Below, piece by piece: positions 50,433 to 57,498 of a stretch of 64,000 bases of DNA; position 1 is the first letter of the stretch; each line of letters opens with the position of its first letter. The stretch comes from JASSUD01 sp031963045. GTDB taxonomy: Bacteria; Pseudomonadota; Gammaproteobacteria; Burkholderiales; Burkholderiaceae. The position numbers were made by a program, and so were the translations under genes. The stretch covers positions 62,001 through 126,000 of the forward strand of contig JASSUK010000015.1 in the NCBI GenBank assembly GCA_031963045.1, read 5' to 3'. The notes under the pieces are model-generated. The model made no database searches, had not been told where the DNA came from, and saw nothing but the letters and a program-made list of their open reading frames with translations.

Positions 50433-50864
50433 TTACAGATCTACTGCTACTGGCTGCTGTGCTGCATGGGGATGGCAATCATCAGCATATACTTTAAGCT
50501 TTTTGAACATTGCATAACCCAATGGACCTTTTGGAAGCATGCCTTTAACCGCTTTTTCCAGCGCACGGCCTGGAAAGCGCTCTTGCATTTTCCCGAAAGT
50601 AGTTTCGGAAATACCACCTGGGTAGCCAGAATGCCGATAGTATTTTTTATCGGTCAACTTAGCACCTGTCACTACAATGTCTTTTGCATTGACAACGATA
50701 ATATAGTCACCCGTGTCCACATGGGGAGTGTACTCAGGCTTGTGCTTGCCGCGCAAGCGAATTGCCAACTCACTGGCCAATCGACCCAGAATTTTGTCTT
50801 TGGCATCAACTATCAACCATTTACGGTCGACTTCAGCTGGTTTGGCAGAAAATGTTTTCATCAT
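50433..50864 (-). CDS. rplM: 50S ribosomal protein L13
   Basis: A 143-residue protein beginning MMKTFSAKPAEVDRKWLIVD, with GDYIIVVNAKDIVVTGAKLT, YYRHSGYPGGISETTFGKMQ and VKGMLPKGPLGYAMFKKLKV. All conserved elements of L13 are present. It heads the rplM-rpsI operon; its promoter should lie in the ~330 bases upstream. Confidence 0.97.
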   Translation of the reverse strand: MMKTFSAKPAEVDRKWLIVDAKDKILGRLASELAIRLRGKHKPEYTPHVDTGDYIIVVNAKDIVVTGAKLTDKKYYRHSGYPGGISETTFGKMQERFPGRALEKAVKGMLPKGPLGYAMFKKLKVYADDCHPHAAQQPVAVDL

Positions 50865-51193
50865 GATGCGAAATTTCTCAACTTTTATCAGTTATGGAGA
50901 ACAAGCCCCAGCCCGCGGCAAGCATATTCGTGCGAGCAAAAGGCGGCGATTGTAAAGGAATTGCAACCCAGCGTCAAAAGTGATTTATGAGCTAGCATGC
51001 AATATGGCCATAAAAACGCAAAAAACCTTTCGATTTTTTGCCATTATCGGTAGGTTTTGGTGACGAAGGAACCCCAACATGCTTACCACCAAGCTTTATT
51101 CTTAGCTTTTTAGAAGATCTCAAATAAGGCGCTTAGGAACACTTCACTATAAAGCAAGCCATTGTGTTTAGGGTAAACCAATGCATTCATTCT
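50865..51193. other. Intergenic region upstream of rplM
   Basis: About 330 bases. It includes the M1 solo arm at 51049-51092 and AT-rich sequence. The rplM promoter is expected here; I cannot fix its boxes with confidence. Confidence 0.5.
51049..51092. repeat. M1 solo arm
   Basis: CGGTAGGTTTTGGTGACGAA followed by GGAACCCCAACATGC and TACCACC. It lies between rplM and rfbD. Confidence 0.8.
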
Positions 51194-52237
51194 CTACAAT
51201 AAGCGCTTTGAAAAAAGCGCAGAGTGCGCTTCAAAGGCTGCTAATGTATTCCTTAATTCTACTCTCCAATGACAACGCTCATTGCTTAGCACGCTGCGTA
51301 AATACGTTTCTAACATTGCATTACATAACACTGAATAAGGAGGGCGACGCACAAGCGCTCCTGGGGATACATTCCCTATGTGCAGGGGTAATACTGTGTT
51401 TTCATGCGCCCCATCCTGACTACTTTTCATACTAACTACACAAGCACTAAGAGCCTGCTTTATTGCTTCGTCTGTCGCAAGCGTCTGAGCCTGCGCCACA
51501 ATCTCACAGGCAAACTCATACCAGCTTGCCTCTCCCGCCGCAGTAGCATGCAATAGTGCGCTTTTAAACACGCCTTTTTGCCGCCGGCTTTGTGCTTCTA
51601 TCAATAGCATACGGGTTAATTGCGCGAGCTGGCGAACCGAGGTGGGGGTTCCGCGTTGATCATTGACTACGCTAATCGCTTCGCCTTGCAAGGCTTTTTG
51701 CAAAATCGTATTGACAAAATGCTTACCGTGCACGCCATACAACCAGGCCGTACGCACAATGAGGGCATCGCAGCCAGAAGCTTGAATATAGCACTCGCCT
51801 AAAAGCTTGCTACGGCCATAAGCATTAACAGGAGAAGGTGTATCTGTTTCCCGATAAGGCTGCACAGGCGGTGCTGGCTGACCATCAAATACATAATCTG
51901 TTGAATAGTGTACTAGTAACGCATCTACTGCATGCGCAGCCCGAGCGAGCGCGTGTACTGCTGTGCCATTTATTAGATTGGCCTGCGCTTCTTCCTGTTC
52001 AGCTTGTTCTACCGCCGTATAGCCTACTGCATTCACTATTATTTGTGGTTGCAAACGGCAAACTTTTTCATACAGCTGCTCAGGCTGTGTGAAATCCATT
52101 TCTTCGCGCCTAGGCGCTACTAGTTTAAATGGGCTTTGCAATCCAGCCAGTGCATACTCGCTTGTACAATTTTGCAAACAAAGCAACAGCGCGCGGCCTA
52201 GCAGTCCTGTAGCACCTGTCAAAAGAAGCGTTGTCAC
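51194..52237 (-). CDS. rfbD: dTDP-4-dehydrorhamnose reductase
   Basis: A 347-residue short-chain dehydrogenase-type enzyme. The NADPH motif is LLLTGATGLLGRALLLCLQN. The region VHYSTDYVFDGQPAPPVQPY and the catalytic Y-x-x-x-K in VNAYGRSKLLGECYIQASG match RfbD/RmlD, as does NDQRGTPTSVRQLAQLTRML. It makes dTDP-L-rhamnose for surface polysaccharide. The usual partners rfbA, rfbB and rfbC are not in the window. The C-terminal ~50 residues look divergent. Confidence 0.9.
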   Translation of the reverse strand: MTTLLLTGATGLLGRALLLCLQNCTSEYALAGLQSPFKLVAPRREEMDFTQPEQLYEKVCRLQPQIIVNAVGYTAVEQAEQEEAQANLINGTAVHALARAAHAVDALLVHYSTDYVFDGQPAPPVQPYRETDTPSPVNAYGRSKLLGECYIQASGCDALIVRTAWLYGVHGKHFVNTILQKALQGEAISVVNDQRGTPTSVRQLAQLTRMLLIEAQSRRQKGVFKSALLHATAAGEASWYEFACEIVAQAQTLATDEAIKQALSACVVSMKSSQDGAHENTVLPLHIGNVSPGALVRRPPYSVLCNAMLETYLRSVLSNERCHWRVELRNTLAAFEAHSALFSKRLL

Positions 52238-52278
52238 CGTCTTTTATTTCACTGATGTTGCGCAGGCATTCAAGAAGA

Positions 52279-52322
52279 CTGTGGTTTGCATGTTGGGGTT
52301 CCTTCGTCACCACCAACCTACC
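52279..52322. repeat. M1 solo arm (inverted)
   Basis: CTGTGGTTTGCATGTTGGGG followed by TTCCTTCGTCACCACCAACC and TACCG. It lies just upstream of the rfbD start. Confidence 0.85.
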
Positions 52323-52380
52323 GTGCTTTGCCTTTTCTTGTGGTTGGTGAAGTTTGTAAAGCCTTTTTACATAGGCACCT

Positions 52381-52433
52381 TGGTAAGTTGGTGGTGAGGC
52401 ACGAACCCCAACACGCGTACCACATACTTTTAA
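52381..52433. repeat. M1 solo arm
   Basis: TGGTAAGTTGGTGGTGAGGC to CCCCAACACGC, then the inner ACCACATACTTTTAAAT. With the arm at 52279-52322 it forms an inside-out pair. Confidence 0.85.
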
Positions 52434-52449
52434 ATCTTTGCGCTCCGCT

Positions 52450-52492
52450 TATCAACATCTCTCTGTTCTACAACGTGCGTAATATCAGTTAT
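52450..52492. repeat. S3 short dispersed repeat, copy 2 (43 bp)
   Basis: TATCAACATCTCTCTGTTCT followed by ACAACGTGCGTAATATCAGT and TAT. It ends on the stop codon of the membrane protein gene at 52489. The same unit occurs at 22878-22920. Confidence 0.65.
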
Positions 52493-53271
52493 TTCACTTG
52501 TTTAAGCTTGCCAAAACTTCCACAGTAGGTTGCATAAAATGAACAATAAAACATCGTGGTAAAAAGCAAAGAAAACGACATTAAAAGCGTGAGTATGAGT
52601 GCATCAGACTGCAGCCAATGCAGCACAAAAACGAGCGCACTCGATCCTAAAAATCCAAAACCCGCCCATAGCAATACATAAATCAAAAAAGCACCCTTAT
52701 TACGCCAGCATGCGATAAGGCTAAAAAATAGGGCTTTATAAGGAGAAATACGGTGCCATACCGTGAGGATAGGAGCAAACCAAAACAGCATAGAAATGGG
52801 TATGAAAAGTATAGCTGCAACCGCTGTAGAAATAAGCACAGCAGGCTGCTTAGCCAATGCAGCTTGATTTAAATGCCGTCCCCACACCATAAATTGCATT
52901 AATACTCCCCCATCGATCAAATAAGAGAGGGCAAGCACCACCCAAGTCGCTCCTACGTAGAGCACACCCAGTATTAGAAGATGGGAAGCTACTTCCCATC
53001 CATGCTTAGCAAAACCATCAAAAAGGACCAATGGTGTTACCGGTTCATTTTCTGCCGCACCTCTTCCTGCCACCATAAAACTGACTGATAAACCAGGAAC
53101 GAAAAAAAAGGGTAATAAAAATCCAATCCATGGAGTCTTAAAAAGAATCAACATCAGGAAAATATAAGCTAAAAAAATGGCTAAAAAGCTTAAAGGACGT
53201 TGACTGAAAACTTGAATGCCCTGCTTAAATTGGTCCCAACCTGCTTTAGGGGAAAGGGAATAGAGATGCAT
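52489..53271 (-). CDS. BPSS1780-family membrane protein
   Basis: A 260-residue integral membrane protein with six predicted segments. Examples are FLAIFLAYIFLMLILFKTPW, LILGVLYVGATWVVLALSYL, LISTAVAAILFIPISMLFWF and ILTLLMSFSLLFTTMFYCSF. The N-terminus (SLSPKAGWDQFKQGIQVFSQ) and the SPYKALFFSLIACWRNKGAF region match the family encoded beside the homoserine kinase gene in Burkholderia. Its function is unknown. Two M1 arms separate it from thrB. Confidence 0.8.
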   Translation of the reverse strand: MHLYSLSPKAGWDQFKQGIQVFSQRPLSFLAIFLAYIFLMLILFKTPWIGFLLPFFFVPGLSVSFMVAGRGAAENEPVTPLVLFDGFAKHGWEVASHLLILGVLYVGATWVVLALSYLIDGGVLMQFMVWGRHLNQAALAKQPAVLISTAVAAILFIPISMLFWFAPILTVWHRISPYKALFFSLIACWRNKGAFLIYVLLWAGFGFLGSSALVFVLHWLQSDALILTLLMSFSLLFTTMFYCSFYATYCGSFGKLKQVK

Positions 53272-53297
53272 AGAAAAGGTATCTTAAAAGCAATGAT

Positions 53298-53347
53298 TAA
53301 AAGTTGGTGGTGTGCATGTTGGGGTTCCTTCGTCACCACCAACCTAC
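53298..53347. repeat. M1 solo arm (inverted)
   Basis: TTAAAAGTTGGTGGTGTGCA, then TGTTGGGGTTCCTTCGTCAC to CCAACCTAC. It lies upstream of the membrane protein gene. Confidence 0.85.
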
Positions 53348-53387
53348 AGTTCTAAAACTGCATATGTATTTCAAAAGCGATAATTAC

Positions 53388-53436
53388 AAGTTAGTGGTGT
53401 GCATGCTGGGGAACATTGCTCACCACCGACCTATCG
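53388..53436. repeat. M1 solo arm (inverted) forming the thrB stop
   Basis: AAGTTAGTGGTGTGCATGCT to TCACCACCGACCTATCG. On the minus strand CGATAG at its edge supplies the thrB stop codon. Confidence 0.8.
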
Positions 53437-54531
53437 CCGTAGGTTAGTTTGTAGATCCTGCAAGCGCTTTTTATCTCGGCGTAATCGTAAGATCCGCTCA
53501 AAATGGTCTGGATCATGTGCAGCTAATAGCGCCGCTTCGCGTGGCATATAAAAATCATATAGGCGCGAAATCCAAAAACGCAATGCTGCTGCCCTCAATG
53601 CAGCACCAAAATGCTCTATTTCTAAAGCAGAGAGGGGGCGCACGCTTTGATAACCCTGCACCAAGGCTTGTAAGCGAGGCCAATCCAATTCGCCTGATTC
53701 AAGGTCAATACACCAATCATTTACGCATACAGACAAATCAAAAAGCCAGGTATCGTCGCCTGCGAAATAAAAATCTAAGAAGCCCGATAGCGTATCGCCT
53801 CGAGACTCTTGCGCAGGAATAGGCGCCGCAAACTCACCTGCAGAGGTTTGTAGATTATTTTGAGGACCTGGCGTAAACAATACATTGTCTCGAAATAAAT
53901 CACAGTGACATGGGCCTCGGCCCAATGCAGCATAGTGTTCTGAGGCAAAGAAGTTTTTTTGGAAATGCAACTCTTCATCCAATAACGCATTTTGTGATGC
54001 ACTGAGAAAGGGCTTAAGCAACGGTATAGTCTCAATCCACCAATCTAGACTACGTAAATTGGGTTGGCGCAACACAAAACTGCGGCCCGCTTCATGCATC
54101 TGCGCTAGCATCGCACCAACCTGCGCACAATGATCTGGGGTGGGGTTAAGTTGTACCTGCCCTTCTAACTTAGTAGCTATTGCAGCAGGTTTGTTGCACA
54201 GCATATTAAACAGACGGCCTTCGTTGCAAAGAATAGGCCGTGGGACCAGCACCCCATGCTGCGACAGGTGGAGCATAAATTCCAAATAAAATGGTAACTC
54301 TTGCTCAGTAAGTCGCTCAAAAATAGTCAGTACATGGGTAGGCGTCAACCCCCCTTCGTCCGATGAAAGGGTAAGAGAGTTAGCTTGCTCTTCGGGGGAG
54401 TTGAAGGTCAAAAAGAAATTGCTATTTTCAATACCTGCAGCAATGCCTCGCATCTGCACTAGCGTGCCAAGCGTATAGTCTTGCAACCATGCTGCAAGTT
54501 CTTCTTTTGTAATTGCGGTAAAAACAGCCAT
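53431..54531 (-). CDS. thrB: Homoserine kinase (aminoglycoside-kinase-fold type)
   Basis: A 366-residue enzyme of threonine synthesis. It begins MAVFTAITKEELAAWLQDYT and has GIAAGIENSNFFLTF, TIFERLTEQELPFYLEFMLH and the catalytic loop RGPCHCDLFRDNVLFTPG. The metal motif GFLDFYFAGDDTWLFDLSVC follows. Ordinary ThrB of this type is ~320-330 residues; a linker (PQNNLQTSAGEFAAPIPAQE) accounts for the extra length. The stop TAG belongs to an M1 arm. Neighbours on both sides match Burkholderia. Confidence 0.93.
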   Translation of the reverse strand: MAVFTAITKEELAAWLQDYTLGTLVQMRGIAAGIENSNFFLTFNSPEEQANSLTLSSDEGGLTPTHVLTIFERLTEQELPFYLEFMLHLSQHGVLVPRPILCNEGRLFNMLCNKPAAIATKLEGQVQLNPTPDHCAQVGAMLAQMHEAGRSFVLRQPNLRSLDWWIETIPLLKPFLSASQNALLDEELHFQKNFFASEHYAALGRGPCHCDLFRDNVLFTPGPQNNLQTSAGEFAAPIPAQESRGDTLSGFLDFYFAGDDTWLFDLSVCVNDWCIDLESGELDWPRLQALVQGYQSVRPLSALEIEHFGAALRAAALRFWISRLYDFYMPREAALLAAHDPDHFERILRLRRDKKRLQDLQTNLRR

Positions 54532-54575
54532 GCCATCAAATAAAAAAAGGGGAAATGTAGTTCAGCCTATTAGGA

Positions 54576-54626
54576 CGGTAGGTTAGCGGTGACGAAGGAA
54601 CCCCAACATGATGACCACTGTCTTTT
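54576..54626. repeat. M1 solo arm followed by S3 fragment
   Basis: CGGTAGGTTAGCGGTGACGA to CCCCAACATGATGACCACTG. A partial S3 copy (CTGCGTAATATCAGTAA, 54634-54650) follows and includes the stop codon of the gene at 54644. Confidence 0.8.
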
Positions 54627-54643
54627 TGAATACCTGCGTAATA

Positions 54644-55117
54644 TCAGTAACTCAACTTTACAGAAGGCACACCTCGTAAAGAGCCATTAGGCGCTTGGGT
54701 AGGGTCCATGGGCTCAGAGAGCTGATAATGCGTCCCCATACTCGAGCGCACGTCAATGCTTGAGGGCTGCCCAAGTTCTCGGTGCTCTGTAATCTCATTA
54801 CCGTGTTCATCTTGGTAATGAAAAGTAGGTGCACTGGAAATGGGGTTTTGCACGGTGGAGCGCACGTTTATTCCAGGCTGATTAATTTTTTTCAGATCTG
54901 GCAACTCTACTGCGCTCGCAGAGGCTGGCTTGCTCATTTCTATAGAGCTTGATTGCTCTGTCTTGGGCGGCACAGGCGCAGGTAGATGTCGTTTAGGTGC
55001 ACTCCGATTAGGATTGATTTGTTCTGCGTTATGCTCATCCATCGTAGAAGCTTTGCTAGCCCCAAGGCTAAGTCCCAAAAAAACTGCGAAAGCAAATGAC
55101 TTGCATACATTGCTCAT
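54644..55117 (-). CDS. DUF2782-like secreted protein
   Basis: A 157-residue protein. ATG 55117 has AGGAG seven bases upstream; the frame extends to 55183. A signal peptide (SFAFAVFLGLSLGASKAS) is followed by a Pro/Ser-rich stretch (RHLPAPVPPKTEQSSSIEMS). The C-terminal domain NEITEHRELGQPSSIDVRSS and MGTHYQLSEPMDPT fits the DUF2782 pattern of small periplasmic proteins encoded near thrB/polA in betaproteobacteria. Function unknown. It lies between thrB and fabZ, so lpxA, which normally follows fabZ, is absent here. Confidence 0.65.
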   Translation of the reverse strand: MSNVCKSFAFAVFLGLSLGASKASTMDEHNAEQINPNRSAPKRHLPAPVPPKTEQSSSIEMSKPASASAVELPDLKKINQPGINVRSTVQNPISSAPTFHYQDEHGNEITEHRELGQPSSIDVRSSMGTHYQLSEPMDPTQAPNGSLRGVPSVKLSY

Positions 55118-55161
55118 GCTGTACTCCTTTTTAGAACGCGTTCGAAAAGTAATCTCACGCT

Positions 55162-55641
55162 TTATGTGTTTTTTATGGTGCACATTAGTTGAGCTTCGGC
55201 TACCACCTTATCTTCTACCTTCGCACAAGCCTGAAACTGCCAAATACCACGGCGGCAACGCTCATAATTAACTTCTAAAATGAGTTGATCGCCGGGTTCA
55301 ACGGGCTTTTTAAAACGTGCTCCATCAATTCCTACAAAATAATACAGTCTATTTTCTTGTGGCTTAGGTTCTTCCGTTTCAGAAAAAGTCAGCAGCGCAG
55401 CAGTTTGGGCCAAAGCTTCTAAAATTAAAACGCCTGGCATCACAGGGCGACTGGGGAAATGACCTGTGAAATAAGGCTCATTAATCGATACGTTTTTAAG
55501 AGCCCGAATATATTTATGGGGCTCGAGCTCCAGCACGCGATCGACTAACAAAATAGGATAGCGGTGCGGAAGCAAAGAGAGAATGGTATGTATATCGAAA
55601 TTTATTTTTGATATACGAGCATCTGTTGCATCAGTTTTCAT
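55162..55641 (-). CDS. fabZ: 3-hydroxyacyl-ACP dehydratase FabZ
   Basis: A 159-residue hot-dog-fold enzyme of fatty acid synthesis. The catalytic His is in NEPYFTGHFPSRPVMPGVLI and the Glu in LILEALAQTAALL. The opening ILSLLPHRYPILLVDRVLEL is typical. It dehydrates 3-hydroxyacyl-ACP and so competes with LpxD and LpxA for substrate. It follows lpxD at 35 bases. Confidence 0.95.
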   Translation of the reverse strand: MKTDATDARISKINFDIHTILSLLPHRYPILLVDRVLELEPHKYIRALKNVSINEPYFTGHFPSRPVMPGVLILEALAQTAALLTFSETEEPKPQENRLYYFVGIDGARFKKPVEPGDQLILEVNYERCRRGIWQFQACAKVEDKVVAEAQLMCTIKNT

Positions 55642-55676
55642 ATTTTTTCCGATCTATGCAATCAAAAATTGCGTGT

Positions 55677-56771
55677 TTACACATCGCGCGTCAAATTTTC
55701 GATTTGTGCTTCAAGTTGTTGAATACGCTTATGCCAACTGCTTAGATTGCGTACATGCGCAGCACTACGTAGCCAGGCACCATGCTCTACAGCAGGAAAA
55801 GCGCTCGTATACATACCTGACTTCATGAGTGATTTCGAAACGCCTGATTTTGCAGTTACCACCACGTGGTCAGCGAGCGTGAGATGGCCCGCTATTCCAA
55901 CCGCACCTCCGAGCATGCAGTGGCGACCAATGGTGGTGCTGCCTGCAATTCCTGTGCATCCCGCAATAACGGTGTGCGCGCCGATATGGCAGTTATGGGC
56001 AATTTGCACCAAGTTGTCGATTTTGACGTCTTCTTCGATGACGGTATTAGCAAGGGCTCCGCGATCGATGGTGGTGTTTGCACCCACTTCAACGCGCTCA
56101 CCAATCTCAACGGCTCCTACTTGGGGAATTTTGACCCATTCCCCTTTTTCTTCTCCGGATACTTCTTCAAAATCGGGAGCAAAACCAAACCCGTCTGCAC
56201 CAATCACTGCACCGGCATGGAGAATCGTTTTAGCGCCAATTTTGCAAAAGGCGTAGATAGTTACATTGGGGTAGAGCAGCACATCCTCTGCAATCACCAC
56301 ACCCTGTCCAATATAGCCATGTGCACCAATTCTGGATCGCGCACCAATTACCGCCTGCGCCTCAATAACGGCATAAGGGCCAATCAAAGCATCGGGGGCT
56401 ATCTGTGCAGAAGCATCTACTACAGCAGTGGGGTGAATGCCCTTAAAAGAATGCGTAGCAACAGACGCCTCTTCGGCAAAAAGTCCAGCTACACGCGCAA
56501 AATATACATAGGGCTTAGAAGTCAATAAAAAAGCATGCTCCACAGCACCTTTTTCTTGCGTTGCAGAAAAAGCAGAATAATCCTCTTCTGTCAGCAAAAT
56601 AGCACTAGCCTTAGTCATTCCTAATAATGACTGATACTTTGAATTAGCCAAAAAAGATAACTGTCCAGAAGAGGCGCTATCTAACGGGGCAATACTATTT
56701 ATACTGATCTGGGCATCTCCAACTACTCGCCCTCCAAAACGCTCAACTAGCTGCTGCAAAGTAAACGCCAT
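55677..56771 (-). CDS. lpxD: UDP-3-O-(3-hydroxyacyl)glucosamine N-acyltransferase LpxD
   Basis: A 364-residue lipid A enzyme. The N-terminal uridine-binding domain (LDSASSGQLSFLANSKYQSL) is followed by a left-handed beta-helix of hexapeptide repeats (VVDASAQIAPDALIGPYAVI and onward). The catalytic histidine lies in VKIDNLVQIAHNCHIGAHTV. VIGADGFGFAPDFEEVSGEE is diagnostic. The C-terminal helix IQQLEAQIENLTRDV closes the protein. It is in the ompH-lpxD-fabZ order. Confidence 0.95.
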   Translation of the reverse strand: MAFTLQQLVERFGGRVVGDAQISINSIAPLDSASSGQLSFLANSKYQSLLGMTKASAILLTEEDYSAFSATQEKGAVEHAFLLTSKPYVYFARVAGLFAEEASVATHSFKGIHPTAVVDASAQIAPDALIGPYAVIEAQAVIGARSRIGAHGYIGQGVVIAEDVLLYPNVTIYAFCKIGAKTILHAGAVIGADGFGFAPDFEEVSGEEKGEWVKIPQVGAVEIGERVEVGANTTIDRGALANTVIEEDVKIDNLVQIAHNCHIGAHTVIAGCTGIAGSTTIGRHCMLGGAVGIAGHLTLADHVVVTAKSGVSKSLMKSGMYTSAFPAVEHGAWLRSAAHVRNLSSWHKRIQQLEAQIENLTRDV

Positions 56772-56835
56772 ACTTTTTAACCTTCCTATAATTTTTTAAA
56801 TCTTGAGAATTGTCACTCGATTCTAGATCGCGATT

Positions 56836-57381
56836 TTAGCGAGCGCCATTTGCCAAAAGTTTAATGACCTTATCCGTAATATCGATGCGTGGATTTACAT
56901 AGACCGCTTCTTGGAGTACTAAATCATAGTGCTCTTTTTCAGCGACTTGTAAAATTGCCTCATTGGCTTGTTCCAGCACATTTGCAATTTCTTCATTGCG
57001 CCGGCGATTGAGTTCTTCACGAAATTCACGCTGCTTGCGTTGAAATTTTTCATCGAATTGCGATAACTCATGCTGCGCTTCTAACAGCGCAGTTCCTGAG
57101 AGTTTGTCGCTTTTCTTGGTATAGGCCTCGGAGAGATTTTTAAGGCGCTGCTCCATTTTTTGTAGCTCCTGCCCTCTTGCTGCAAATTCTTGCTCCAGCT
57201 TATCTTTGGCTTTCTTGGCTAGCGCAGACTCTCGTAAAATACGGTCAGAGTTCACAGCCGCAACCCGTACTTCCTGGGCATATACACTAGTGGTCCCCAG
57301 AGCAGCTAAACCCCCTCCTCCCCACAAAGCTAGGCAAGCTATTGCAGATGCGCACGCACGTCGAGTCAATATATGTAGCAC
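56836..57381 (-). CDS. ompH: OmpH/Skp periplasmic chaperone
   Basis: A 181-residue protein. The GTG at 57381 with AGAGGG just upstream is preferred; the open frame to 57468 passes through sequence like a degenerate M1 arm (GGTAGGTTGGGAGCGC). A signal peptide (ASAIACLALWGGGGLAALGT, cleaved near VYAQE) is followed by EVRVAAVNSDRILRESALAK and a long coiled coil (ELQKMEQRLKNLSEAYTKKS; KFQRKQREFREELNRRRNEE), then YDLVLQEAVYVNPRIDITDK. Skp holds unfolded outer-membrane proteins for BamA, encoded upstream. Confidence 0.92.
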   Translation of the reverse strand: MLHILTRRACASAIACLALWGGGGLAALGTTSVYAQEVRVAAVNSDRILRESALAKKAKDKLEQEFAARGQELQKMEQRLKNLSEAYTKKSDKLSGTALLEAQHELSQFDEKFQRKQREFREELNRRRNEEIANVLEQANEAILQVAEKEHYDLVLQEAVYVNPRIDITDKVIKLLANGAR

Positions 57382-57498
57382 GTCAACCCTCTTGAAAAAT
57401 CCTGAAAAAATCAGCTTGTACACTGGGGCGACAAAGCGCTCCCAACCTACCAACCGCTCACCTCTCATTTTTACCTTTTAGCGACCGAAGGACAGACT

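Noticed and set aside
50364..50990. 208-codon frame antisense to rplM
   Set aside because: Shadow of the conserved ribosomal protein gene on the other strand.
55747..56528. 169- and 220-codon frames antisense to lpxD
   Set aside because: Shadows of the hexapeptide-repeat coding sequence, which is regular enough to leave other frames open.
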